Both the position numbers and the translations under genes were made by a program. A stretch of 64,000 bases of DNA, taken from Leptospirales bacterium. GTDB taxonomy: Bacteria; Spirochaetota; Leptospiria; Leptospirales; Leptospiraceae. Under the pieces are notes generated by a model, which worked only from the letters and a program-made list of their open reading frames with translations, made no database searches and had not been told where the DNA came from. The DNA lies in the NCBI GenBank assembly GCA_013297885.1, contig JAAFIR010000019.1, positions 1 to 64,000 on the forward strand. Reading direction: 5' to 3'. The stretch's first letter is position 1; every line of letters starts with the position of its first letter. Shown in pieces: positions 37,520-45,912 of the stretch.

Positions 37520-39283
37520 TTAAATAGTTGAATTATAATAATTTAATAAAATATTTTTTAATTCTTCAAACAAAATTGGTTTAGTCATAAATTCATTCAT
37601 TCCAATCTTTAAACATTCTTCTTTATTTTCATTCATCACATTTGCAGAAAGTGAAATTATAAATGGTTGTTTTTTTAGATTTAGAGATCTGATTTTTTCA
37701 GTAGCCTCAATTCCGTTCATCACAGGCATTTCAATGTCCATAAAAATTATGTCAAAATTTTCTAGTTTAGTTTTTTCAACAGCAATTTTTCCATTTTCAG
37801 CAAGAGCTGGAAATAAAGATAATTTTTTTGCAAAATTTATAAATACTTTTTGATTTACAATATTATCTTCAACAAGTAAAACTTTTAGATTAGAAAGTTG
37901 TTTTAAATTTTTATCAGTTGGTGTATTATTTTTCTCATTATTGATTTTTTCTGATTTTTGTAATTCAAGAATAAAACTAAATGTTGAACCTTTACCAAAT
38001 TCAGACTGAACCCAAATTTTTCCATTCATCAATTCAACTAAACTTTTTGAAATTGCTAAACCAAGTCCAGTTCCACCAAAGTTTTGCGAAATAGAGGAAT
38101 TTTCTTGAGAATAACTTTGAAATAATTTAGACTTATCTTTAATTCCAATTCCAGTATCTTTTACATTTATTTGAATTTGATCTTGTTCTAATTTTTTTGC
38201 TTCTAAAAAAACTTCTCCAACTTCTGTAAACTTAATTGCATTTGAAATTAAATTTAATAAAATTTGTTTAATTCTTAATTCATCACCAAGATAAATTTCA
38301 TTTGTAATTTCATCTATATTAAAATGCAGTTTTACTTTTTCAAAATTAAGATTATGATTCGAAAAAAAGATTTGAAAACAATCTTTTATAGAATTGTCCA
38401 ATCTGAATGGAATTTTATTTAATTCAAAATTTCCTGATTCTATTTTAGAAAAATCTAATACATCGTTTACAATGGATAATAAAATTTTGGAAGAACTTTT
38501 GATTGTTGAGACTGAACTATTTTTTTCATTTTCAGAAGTAGTAAAAAAATAAGATTCACTCATTCCTAAAATCCCATTTAATGGAGTTCTAATTTCATGA
38601 CTCATTCGGGCTAAAAATTCAGATTTTGATTTTGCTAATTGTTCAGATTTATTTCTTTCTAGCTTAATTTCTTCATTTAAAATTTTTAATTCAGAATTAT
38701 CTTTGATGATTTTTTCTCTGTCAAGGTCATATGCATCTTTAAAAAATTTTGTAGCTAAACTTATGAATAAAATTACAAAGAAGCCTGAATAAAAAAAATC
38801 AGCTTCTCTTTCTAAATCATTTGTATAAGGAATTACAATTTCTGGAAAATTTTTTGCAATCGAATATAATAAAATATAATTCATTAAACAAAAAACAATA
38901 TAAATAAATTTTGAAGAAATTTTTGCAAAAAATAATAATCCAACAAATGCAAAAAGTACTAGTTCTAAATTAGCTGCCCCAGTTATACCATTTGAATAAA
39001 AATAAATTAAATCTACTAGTATATAACCAATCAGAATTAAAACATGTTTATAAAAATCTTTAAAGACTTTTTCAAAATAAAATTTTTTTATTAAATAGAA
39101 TAGAATGATTAGAACAGTTGTTTGATATGGAATAATTTTGAATTCAAATTCTGGAGTCAAAATAAAACCAATCAAAATAAAAATAGACAATAAAGATGTT
39201 GAAAATGACAAAACTATTGAAAATAATTTTTCTTCGATTGGAATATTTTCGCTGATTCTTAATAGTTTATGAATTTTATACAT
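37520..39283 (-). CDS. Hybrid sensor histidine kinase
   Basis: A 587-residue membrane kinase. About six hydrophobic helices fill residues 20-185, a coiled coil follows, and the HisKA box has the phospho-accepting His229 in [14 protein letters not shown]. The ATP-binding domain has NLISNAIKFTE, DTGIGI and [14 protein letters not shown] receiver domain at the C-terminus (from about residue 465) carries the phospho-Asp in FMDIEMPVMNG. The membrane part has little outside loop, so the signal may be membrane- or small-molecule-related. It is the only gene on its strand between the IS and repeat E. Confidence 0.88.
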   Translation of the reverse strand: MYKIHKLLRISENIPIEEKLFSIVLSFSTSLLSIFILIGFILTPEFEFKIIPYQTTVLIILFYLIKKFYFEKVFKDFYKHVLILIGYILVDLIYFYSNGITGAANLELVLFAFVGLLFFAKISSKFIYIVFCLMNYILLYSIAKNFPEIVIPYTNDLEREADFFYSGFFVILFISLATKFFKDAYDLDREKIIKDNSELKILNEEIKLERNKSEQLAKSKSEFLARMSHEIRTPLNGILGMSESYFFTTSENEKNSSVSTIKSSSKILLSIVNDVLDFSKIESGNFELNKIPFRLDNSIKDCFQIFFSNHNLNFEKVKLHFNIDEITNEIYLGDELRIKQILLNLISNAIKFTEVGEVFLEAKKLEQDQIQINVKDTGIGIKDKSKLFQSYSQENSSISQNFGGTGLGLAISKSLVELMNGKIWVQSEFGKGSTFSFILELQKSEKINNEKNNTPTDKNLKQLSNLKVLLVEDNIVNQKVFINFAKKLSLFPALAENGKIAVEKTKLENFDIIFMDIEMPVMNGIEATEKIRSLNLKKQPFIISLSANVMNENKEECLKIGMNEFMTKPILFEELKNILLNYYNSTI

Positions 39284-39369
39284 TTGGTTGTATCTTTAAA
39301 TCTTTTATATTGATTAATCCTATTTAATAAGTAATAATTTCCATTTAAAATTTAATTTTTTCCAATACA

Positions 39370-39460
39370 AGCGAAAGTGATTAGCGAAGCGAAGCGGTTC
39401 ACTGAAAGGGAAGTAGCGGAAAGCACGCTTCGCTGGTTTTTGCATTCGCAAAAATTCGCC
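39370..39460 (-). repeat. Structured dispersed repeat, copy E
   Basis: It lies between thrS and the hybrid kinase. On the minus strand it begins TTGGCGAATTTTTGC and ends AATCACTTTCGCTTG, like copy F at its start and like the other copies at its end. It contains a perfect 9-bp stem AGCGAAGCG/CGCTTCGCT (39383-39391 with 39426-39434). Another hairpin is TTTTTGC/GCAAAAA with a 4-base loop (39437-39454). The outer GCGAA and TTCGC pair. Confidence 0.65.
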
Positions 39461-39503
39461 AAGCTCAAATTCTTCATTTAACATTTTGAATTAAACAAAA
39501 AAA

Positions 39504-41453
39504 TTATTTTTTCAATTCCTGAATTTTTTTTTCAAGAATATCTAATTTCACTTTTTCCAAAAATTCCTGATTGCTTAAAACAATTTGCTCTTTGGTGTAA
39601 TAATTTCTTACATTTACTGAATTAGAAACTTTTTCTTTTTCACCCACAACTAAAATGTATGGAACTTTCATAGTCTCAGCATTTCTGATTCTTTTGCCAA
39701 GAGTATCAGAGGCTTCATCAAGTGTTACACGGAGTTTTTCTTTTTTTAAGAATTGAAAAACTTCTTTTGCATAATCATAAAAATTATCACTAACTGGAAC
39801 CACTCGAATTTGTTCTGGAGCAAGCCAAACAGGAAAAGCACCAGCAAAATGTTCAATTAAAAATCCAATAAATCTTTCATGTGTTCCAAGAGGACTTCTG
39901 TGAATACAAACTGGACGTTTGGTCTGACCATCTCTATCAATGTACTTCAAATCAAATTTCATTGGCATAAATAAATCTAGCTGTGAAGTGCTTGCAGTAA
40001 ATTCGCGACCAATTGAACTTCTAATTTGAAAATCCATTTTTGGTCCATAAAATGCTGCACCATCTTTTTCAACTACATATTTTACATTTGATTCTTCCAT
40101 TGCTCTGCGAGTGAGTCGTTCTGCTTTTTCCCACATTTCTTCTTCACCATGATATTTTTGGTTATCAGGATTACGAAGTGAAAGAACCATATAATAATCT
40201 TTGATACCTAAAATTTTGTAGTAGTATTCATGAAGTTTAATCACAGACTTAAATTCTTCTACAGCTTGTTCTTCAGTGCAATAAATATGTGCATCGTTCA
40301 TTTGCATTCCCCTAACACGCATTAGCCCGAAGAGGGAACCAGAATCTTCATAACGATGACAAGTTCCATATTCAGCAATACGAAGTGGAAGCTCTTTATA
40401 ACTTCTTGGTCTATCTGCAAACACTGTGTGATGAAATGGACAATTCATTGGTTTGATATAATAATTTTCGTTGTCCATTTGCATTGGCGGAAACATAGAT
40501 TCTTTGTAATGAGGAAGATGCTCTGAAGTATAAAACAAACTTTCTTTTGTGAGAACAGGTGTGGTTACTCTTTGGTAACCGTTCTCTTCTTCAGTGTCTT
40601 TTCCCCAGCGTTCTAGTTCTTCTTTAATTACATTTCCACGAGGTAGCCATAAAATTAAACCGGGTCCAATTTTTTCTGATGTTGTAAATAATTCTAGTTC
40701 TTGTCCAAGTTTACGATGATCTCGTTTTTTGGATTCTTCGATCATGTAATTGTAATCATCTAATTCTTTTTTAGATTGAAAAGACACACCGTAAATTCTT
40801 TGGAGCATTTTATTATTTGCATCTGCTTTCCAATATGCACCAGAAAGTGCAGTGAGTTTAAATGCTTTTATCAAACCAGTTTCTGGTAAATGTGGACCTC
40901 TACATAAATCAAACCATTCACCTTGGTAATATAAAGAGACAGTTTCAGAGTTAAAACTTTCGATGAGTTCGACTTTGTATTTTTCACCCATCTCTTTAAA
41001 TTTTTTTAATGCATCTTCTTTTTTTAAATCTTCTCGTTTGACTTTTAAATTTTCTTTTAAAATTTTTTCTATCTCAGCTTCAATTTTTGGAAGGTCTTCT
41101 ATTGTAATTTTATCATCACCAAAATCTATATCATAATAAAAAAATCCTGGACCATTATCAATAACTGGACCAACAGTGAGTAATGCTTTTGGATATAATC
41201 TTTGAACTGCTTGACCAAGAACATGAGCAGATGAATGTCTATAAATTTCTTTGCCCAATTTATCTTCATATGTCAAAATTTGAATCGTAGAATTTTCTTT
41301 AAGTGCAAATGTCAAATCCACTTCATTTCCATTGACCACTGCACCAAGTGCTTTTTTTGCAAGACTTACACTAATTTCTTTTACAAATTCAGAAACTAAC
41401 ATTCCTTTTTCTACTTCTTTTATTTTTCCATCAGGTAAAGTAATTAAAATCAT
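39504..41453 (-). CDS. thrS: Threonyl-tRNA synthetase
   Basis: Charges tRNA-Thr. The 649-residue length and domain order are typical: N-terminal TGS domain (about 1-62), editing domain with HSSAHVLGQAV at about 73-84, catalytic class II core with GPHLPETGLIKAFKLTALSG and the zinc site around KPMNCPFHH, motif 3 with CIHRSPLGTHERFIGFLIEH, and the anticodon-binding domain near the C-terminus (PEQIRVVPV). It does not adjoin infC as it does in many bacteria. No leader or T-box was identified upstream. Confidence 0.98.
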   Translation of the reverse strand: MILITLPDGKIKEVEKGMLVSEFVKEISVSLAKKALGAVVNGNEVDLTFALKENSTIQILTYEDKLGKEIYRHSSAHVLGQAVQRLYPKALLTVGPVIDNGPGFFYYDIDFGDDKITIEDLPKIEAEIEKILKENLKVKREDLKKEDALKKFKEMGEKYKVELIESFNSETVSLYYQGEWFDLCRGPHLPETGLIKAFKLTALSGAYWKADANNKMLQRIYGVSFQSKKELDDYNYMIEESKKRDHRKLGQELELFTTSEKIGPGLILWLPRGNVIKEELERWGKDTEEENGYQRVTTPVLTKESLFYTSEHLPHYKESMFPPMQMDNENYYIKPMNCPFHHTVFADRPRSYKELPLRIAEYGTCHRYEDSGSLFGLMRVRGMQMNDAHIYCTEEQAVEEFKSVIKLHEYYYKILGIKDYYMVLSLRNPDNQKYHGEEEMWEKAERLTRRAMEESNVKYVVEKDGAAFYGPKMDFQIRSSIGREFTASTSQLDLFMPMKFDLKYIDRDGQTKRPVCIHRSPLGTHERFIGFLIEHFAGAFPVWLAPEQIRVVPVSDNFYDYAKEVFQFLKKEKLRVTLDEASDTLGKRIRNAETMKVPYILVVGEKEKVSNSVNVRNYYTKEQIVLSNQEFLEKVKLDILEKKIQELKK

Positions 41454-41501
41454 ATTTCCTTGATTTCACAAAAAGTCTGTAAGTCTATTCGTTATTTTTT
41501 T

Positions 41502-41652
41502 GGGCTATGTCAGTTTTAGAGGATGGAAGTTAGATGGTAGAGAATAGAAATTCTAGAATCACATCCTCTAAACTGACCCGAGCTACAAAATGGTTCCGTC
41601 TGCCAGAGGCAGACCCGCTTGGAAAGCAAGCGGCATTTTGTATCTCTATCGC
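41502..41652 (+). repeat. Structured dispersed repeat, copy A
   Basis: It lies between lpdA and thrS. It begins GGGCTATGTCAG and ends ATCTCTATCGC. A long stem pairs GTCAGTTTTAGAGGATG (41509-41525) with CATCCTCTAAACTGAC (41562-41577). The core CCGAGCTACAAAATGG opens a three-stem unit: outer ACAAAATG/CATTTTGT, inner GTCTGCC/GGCAGAC, and inner CCGCTTG/CAAGCGG. Copy B has the same core with a different long stem and different inner hairpin, but pairing is kept. Confidence 0.85.
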
Positions 41653-41665
41653 GTTAATCAAATAC

Positions 41666-43087
41666 TTATATATTAATAGCTTCACCAAGCACATCAGCAG
41701 CAGCTTCCATCACACCCTCAGATAAAGTTGGATGTGCATGAATGATAGTTGCGAGATTGTGAACTGTTAGCTCAGTGGAAGCACCAACCATAAATTCAGA
41801 AATGAGTTCAGTTGCTGAAGCACCAATGATATGAGCTCCAAGAATTTCGCCATGTTCTTTACCTGCTACAATTTTTACCATACCAGTTGTTTGACCCACA
41901 GCTTGTGCTCTTCCGCTTGCAGTAAATGGGAAGCGACCAATTTTAATTTCATAACCTTGTTCAATTGCTTTTTTTTCTGACATACCAACTGAAGCAACTT
42001 CTGGATGACAATATGTACAACCAGGAATTAAATCATAATTAATCGCTTCGTAGTGAATATGAGAATTTTTTCCAAGTTCAATTGCAATTGCCTCAGCTGC
42101 TTTGATTCCTTCCATCGAAGCAACATGTGCAAGAAGTGGAGCTCCCGTGCAATCCCCAATTGCATAAATGGTTTCTGTGTTTGTTCTAAATTTAGAATCT
42201 ATGTTGATAAAACCTTTGTTAAGATTTACACCAACTTCTTCTAATTTTAAATTTTCTGTGTTTGGTATAAGACCAATCCCAACAATAATTTTGTCGTATT
42301 CAATTTTTTCTTTTTCACCAGAAACTTTTTCTGAAATTTCTAACACGATAGAATTTGATTTTTTTTCAAAACCAGTTACACCTTTTGAAAGATGAAGTTT
42401 GATTCCTCTTTTTTTAAAACTAGTTTCAAGGACTTTAGAAATTTCTTCATCTTCATTTGGAAGCAAATGATCTAAGTATTCAATGATTTCCACTTCAGAA
42501 CCCATTGAAGAATAAAAATCTGCAAACTCAACTCCAATTGCACCAGCACCAATAATTCCTAATTTTTTTGGAATGGTTTTTTCCACCATTGCTTCTCTAC
42601 TTGATAAAACTAAATTGGAATCAAAATCTAATTTTGGAAATGGTTTTGACCTTGCACCTGTTGCAACAATAAATCTATCTGACTCTACTTCTGTTTCTTT
42701 GCCACTTGAATCAATTACAGAAATTAAATTTTTAGTTTTAAAACTTGCTTTACCATAAATAACCCCAACTTTATTTTTTTTCATTAAAAAATCCACACCT
42801 TTAGCCATTTGGTCTGCAACTTTTCGTGACCTACTGATTACTTTATCAAAATCTGGTTTTGGCAAATCTGAAATAATTCCAAATTCATTTGCGTGTTTCA
42901 TTTCTTCAAGTAGATGAGCTGATTGTAATAAAGCTTTTGTTGGAATACAACCCCAGTTTAAACAAATTCCACCTAATTTTTCCATTTCGATGATTGCTGT
43001 TTTAAAACCTAATTGTGCGGATCGAATTGCTGCAACATATCCTCCAGGTCCTGCTCCAATTACAACTACTTGAAATTTCTCTGCCAT
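41666..43087 (-). CDS. lpdA: Dihydrolipoyl dehydrogenase
   Basis: FAD enzyme (E3) that reoxidises the lipoyl groups of 2-oxoacid dehydrogenase complexes. FAD-binding GAGPGGYVAA at residues 11-20, the redox disulphide Cys42-Cys47 in GGICLNWGCIPTK, the NAD-binding GAGAIGVEFADFYSSMG, and the C-terminal dimer interface with the catalytic His-Glu pair (HAHPTLSEGVMEA). The length of 473 residues is normal. The E1 and E2 subunits are not in this window, so it probably serves complexes encoded elsewhere. Confidence 0.96.
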   Translation of the reverse strand: MAEKFQVVVIGAGPGGYVAAIRSAQLGFKTAIIEMEKLGGICLNWGCIPTKALLQSAHLLEEMKHANEFGIISDLPKPDFDKVISRSRKVADQMAKGVDFLMKKNKVGVIYGKASFKTKNLISVIDSSGKETEVESDRFIVATGARSKPFPKLDFDSNLVLSSREAMVEKTIPKKLGIIGAGAIGVEFADFYSSMGSEVEIIEYLDHLLPNEDEEISKVLETSFKKRGIKLHLSKGVTGFEKKSNSIVLEISEKVSGEKEKIEYDKIIVGIGLIPNTENLKLEEVGVNLNKGFINIDSKFRTNTETIYAIGDCTGAPLLAHVASMEGIKAAEAIAIELGKNSHIHYEAINYDLIPGCTYCHPEVASVGMSEKKAIEQGYEIKIGRFPFTASGRAQAVGQTTGMVKIVAGKEHGEILGAHIIGASATELISEFMVGASTELTVHNLATIIHAHPTLSEGVMEAAADVLGEAINI

Positions 43088-43185
43088 ATAAAATCCTTTT
43101 TGTATTTCAAAGATTAAGACTTAAATCAAAAAAAAAGAAATCAAGTCATTTTTTATTTTTTGAAAATGAGGAAAGTGAAATGTTT

Positions 43186-43297
43186 GGGCGATGTCTCATG
43201 AAAAAGTAAAGATTTTTTCATGAGACCCGAGCTACAAAATGGTTCCGTCTCTTCGAGACCCGCTTGGCAAGCTTGCTGCATTTTGTATCTCTATCGC
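43186..43297 (+). repeat. Structured dispersed repeat, copy B
   Basis: It lies between lpdA and vapC. It begins GGGCGATGTCTCATG and ends ATCTCTATCGCTTG. The long stem pairs GTCTCATGAAAAA (43193-43205) with TTTTTTCATGAGAC (43213-43226). The core CCGAGCTACAAAATGG is the same as in copy A. The inner hairpin is GTCTC/GAGAC in place of GTCTGCC/GGCAGAC, and CATTTTGT closes it. GCGAT at the start pairs with ATCGC at the end. Confidence 0.85.
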
Positions 43298-43312
43298 TTG
43301 AATTGTAAAATT

Positions 43313-43660
43313 TTACAAAATCTGATTTGCAATTTTTTTTAGTACAGAATCAAATGTCCAGATTTCAGAATTGTTCATTCTGGCAGATGCAAGTAAATGA
43401 ATGTCAACAAGACCTAATCCTTTTCCAATTAGATTTTCTTTGATAACAAAAAGTCTCATTTTATCTTCTGAAATAATTTCAAGAGTTTGAATTTTTTCTA
43501 ATTTAGTTTGGATTTCTTTTTTTAAACCACCAATTACTAGTTCAGTTAAAACATATGGATGAAGAAAAACTTGGTCTTGTTCAATTAATTCAGGAAGTTT
43601 TTTTGTGTCGTTTTTTCCTTTAAAAAAATCAATCCAAACATTTGTATCAACTAAAATCAC
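43313..43660 (-). CDS. vapC: VapC-type PIN-domain toxin
   Basis: A 115-residue PIN ribonuclease, toxin of a type II toxin-antitoxin pair. It starts MILVDTNVWIDFFKG, with the first catalytic Asp at residue 4 in VDTN. The others lie in LTELV, GLGLVDIHLL and WTFDSVL. It starts at GTG 43660, sharing one base with the stop codon of vapB, so the two genes are translationally coupled. The usual targets of such toxins are tRNAs or rRNA; here the target is unknown. Confidence 0.88.
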   Translation of the reverse strand: MILVDTNVWIDFFKGKNDTKKLPELIEQDQVFLHPYVLTELVIGGLKKEIQTKLEKIQTLEIISEDKMRLFVIKENLIGKGLGLVDIHLLASARMNNSEIWTFDSVLKKIANQIL

Positions 43661-43845
43661 TAACGAACTCTACGAACTGATTTTATATTTTTTTGTTTAC
43701 CAAAAAGTTTTGCGAGTTCCTTTCTTTCATTTGCTGAAATTAATTCTCTTAAACCCATTTCCACAATTGCTTTTTTTGTTTTAGTTGGGTACAATTTAGT
43801 AACTGTCTCTAATAAAGTTTCTTCAATATTTAATGTAGTAGTCAT
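43660..43845 (-). CDS. vapB: VapB-type antitoxin
   Basis: About 61 residues from ATG 43845: MTTTLNIEETLLETVTKLYP, then a helix with KAIVEMGLRELI, a ribbon-helix-helix type DNA-binding domain, and a basic C-terminal tail that should wrap the toxin. A start at 43881 would add 12 hydrophobic residues, but the promoter-like elements upstream favour 43845. It should repress its own operon together with VapC. Confidence 0.85.
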   Translation of the reverse strand: MTTTLNIEETLLETVTKLYPTKTKKAIVEMGLRELISANERKELAKLFGKQKNIKSVRRVR

Positions 43846-43852
43846 ATATAAA

Positions 43853-43881
43853 AATATATTCATTGATATATAAAATTTCAA
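43853..43881 (-). promoter_or_regulatory. vapBC promoter, placed for a leaderless mRNA
   Basis: On the minus strand a -35 box TTGAAA (43881-43876) and a -10 box TATATT (43858-43853) lie 17 bp apart. The -10 box is 7 bp from the vapB ATG at 43845, so transcription would begin at the start codon. A short TATATATC/GAATATATT-rich region overlaps it and could be the VapB operator. Inferred. Confidence 0.55.
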
Positions 43882-43932
43882 GTATAATTTTATTTCATAT
43901 TTAAATAAAATTCTATTTTAATTTATCACCTT

Positions 43933-44085
43933 TTATTTTTTTCTCGCAATCAGAACAACCAAAATCCAAAAAATAATTCCAGGAATACTCTAATAAATTG
44001 CATTTTCGTTTAGAGACAAAAATAGCATTAAAGGAAATAATGGATAAATAAGACTAATCATACAACGAATTAAAAAATATACATC
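43933..44085 (-). pseudogene. Dead copy of the small membrane gene at 45629
   Basis: Reading the minus strand gives DVYFLIRCMISLIYPLFPLM, then LFLSLNENAIY, a TAG, and SIPGIIFWILVVLIARKK. This aligns throughout with the intact gene at 45629-45901 (DVYFLIRSMISIFYPFFPIL and SIPGIIFWIVFILLIPKK). It is a truncated copy with a nonsense codon. The rest of the 43882-44226 gap is AT-rich with nothing recognisable. Confidence 0.65.
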
Positions 44086-44226
44086 ATTACAAAATCAAAA
44101 ATTTTGAATGAAAAATAAATAAATTATTGCTTGAAAATTCTCTCATTCCAGTTTAATTTTTACTTTGCAAACTAAACTGTTTTGATCAATGGTAATTTTG
44201 ATTTTAATAAAAATTATTTTTAGGAA

Positions 44227-45546
44227 ATGGTATTTTTCGTGGCGAACAAAGCGATTAAGGTAGAGAACGAAGTTGTAAAGGAATTAAAAGAAGGTGCAGA
44301 AGATTTAGATATTGTAAAAATTGGTGTAGATGTTCCCGGTCTTGTCTCAATGATCAATGAGAATAATATTCGAATGTATGATGACGAAGAATACACGATG
44401 AATGATGTCATTCAAACAATAATCGAAAGTCGTGCATCTCTCAGTAGTTTTTTTCTTTTAGACATTGGAGCAATTTTCAGAAGATATAAATTGTGGATGC
44501 GCCATATGCCCAGTGTAAAAATGTTTTATGCCGTAAAATGTAATTCTGACAAACTACTACTTAGAACCTTAGTTGATTTAGGAGTAGGTTTTGATGTGGC
44601 TTCAAAAGTAGAAATTTCTACAGTAAGAGAATTAGAAGTTGATCCAGATAAAATGATCTTTGCAAATCCAGTAAAAGAAATCAATCATATCACTTTTGCT
44701 GAAGGTGAAGGAATTAAAAAAATGACCTTCGATAATGTTGATGAGCTCAAGAAAATTTCTGTCTTCCATCCGAATGCAGAATTAGTTTTACGAATTCTAG
44801 TAGATGACTCGAAATCTAAAATGCCTTTTGGAACAAAGTTCGGTTGCCCCACTTCGAATCTTCCCGGAGTATTTGATTTAGCAAAGACATTGGGCTTGAA
44901 CATAATTGGTGTTAGCTTTCATGTAGGCTCGGAATGTGAGAGTTCCACCGCGTATACAGATGCGATTATCCTCGCTAGGGAAGTTTTTAATACTGCTAAA
45001 GGATATGGATTTGAAATGAAGTTACTCGATATTGGCGGTGGATTTCCTGGTCATGATTCAAAAGAATTAGAAGATAAGTTTATTGAAATTGCAACTGCCA
45101 TAAATGGGCAATTAGAACTGTCATTCGCTGATGTTCCCAATCTTGAAATCATAGCGGAACCAGGAAGATTCTTTGCGACAAGTTGTGGGACTTTAGTCAC
45201 TAATGTAATCGGACGAAAAATTATCTTTAACTCCGATTCCGAAAAAGTGCTTCATTATTATATTAACTCAAACATTTATGGAGTATTTAATAATATTGTA
45301 TTCGATAAAGTGACTCCAGATTTTGAACTAAGAAAACCCGCAGGAGAAAATGCTCTACTTTACAAATCGGTGATCTTCGGACAGACTTGTGATAGTATGG
45401 ATAAGATTGCTGACGGACTCATGCTTCCAGAACTTGTATGTGGCAACTGGCTAATCATCCGTAACCATGGAGCTTACACAATAGCTGCCGCATCTAAATT
45501 CAACGGGTTCGAACTAGAAGATGTGAACTATGTGTTTACGTTTTAA
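44227..45546 (+). CDS. Eukaryotic-type ornithine/lysine decarboxylase-like enzyme
   Basis: A PLP enzyme of fold type III, 439 residues. The PLP-binding Lys104 lies in MFYAVKCNSDKLLL. The FDVASKVEI, ANPVKEINHI, SFHVGSECE, LLDIGGGFPG and EPGRFF motifs follow in order, and the C-terminal FGQTCDSMD holds the active-site Cys388. The sequence resembles animal and fungal ornithine decarboxylase more than the bacterial diaminopimelate type. Where animal ODC has Asp332 in NDGVYG, which holds the substrate amine, this protein has Ser348 in NSNIYG, so its substrate may differ. Codon use looks less AT-biased than its neighbours, suggesting transfer. Confidence 0.8.
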   Translation: MVFFVANKAIKVENEVVKELKEGAEDLDIVKIGVDVPGLVSMINENNIRMYDDEEYTMNDVIQTIIESRASLSSFFLLDIGAIFRRYKLWMRHMPSVKMFYAVKCNSDKLLLRTLVDLGVGFDVASKVEISTVRELEVDPDKMIFANPVKEINHITFAEGEGIKKMTFDNVDELKKISVFHPNAELVLRILVDDSKSKMPFGTKFGCPTSNLPGVFDLAKTLGLNIIGVSFHVGSECESSTAYTDAIILAREVFNTAKGYGFEMKLLDIGGGFPGHDSKELEDKFIEIATAINGQLELSFADVPNLEIIAEPGRFFATSCGTLVTNVIGRKIIFNSDSEKVLHYYINSNIYGVFNNIVFDKVTPDFELRKPAGENALLYKSVIFGQTCDSMDKIADGLMLPELVCGNWLIIRNHGAYTIAAASKFNGFELEDVNYVFTF

Positions 45547-45569
45547 ATTTTTGACACAAATTGCAGAAA

Positions 45570-45605
45570 AAATGTTCAATTAGATTTTTCTCCAATTGAA
45601 CATTT
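45570..45605 (+). terminator. Terminator-like hairpin after the decarboxylase gene
   Basis: A perfect 12-bp inverted repeat, AAATGTTCAATT (45570-45581) and AATTGAACATTT (45594-45605), with a 12-base loop. It begins 24 bp after the stop of the plus-strand gene and precedes the 3' end of the convergent membrane gene. There is no T-tract right after it, so termination is likely but not certain. Confidence 0.5.
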
Positions 45606-45628
45606 AGATACAACCTATCGTGAAAATT

Positions 45629-45901
45629 TTACTTGTTATTATTAGTTATCTTTTTAGGAATTAGAAGAATAAAAACAATCCAAAAAATAATCCCTGGAAT
45701 ACTTAAATAAGAAATATTATCACCTTTCTCAAAAAATAATAGAATTGGAAAAAAAGGATAAAAAATACTAATCATTGAACGAATTAAAAAATATACATCA
45801 TGAGGATGTTCTGGAGTAAATAGAAATAGAATAACAGCAATTGTTAAATACAAAATTAATATTTTTTTCTCAAATGATAATTTAGAAGGGAAATCTTTCA
45901 T
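45629..45901 (-). CDS. Small hypothetical membrane protein
   Basis: Not recognised. The 90-residue protein has about three hydrophobic helices (KILILYLTIAVILFLFTP; FLIRSMISIFYPFFPILLFF; PGIIFWIVFILLI). A dead copy lies on the other side of the decarboxylase gene at 43933-44085. This suggests a duplication, or insertion of the decarboxylase segment between copies. It follows the SH3 lipoprotein gene. Confidence 0.65.
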   Translation of the reverse strand: MKDFPSKLSFEKKILILYLTIAVILFLFTPEHPHDVYFLIRSMISIFYPFFPILLFFEKGDNISYLSIPGIIFWIVFILLIPKKITNNNK

Positions 45902-45912
45902 AAAAACTCCAG

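Noticed and set aside
41502-43297. CRISPR array
   Set aside because: The repeats are few, far apart, long and structured, with no regular spacers and no cas genes.
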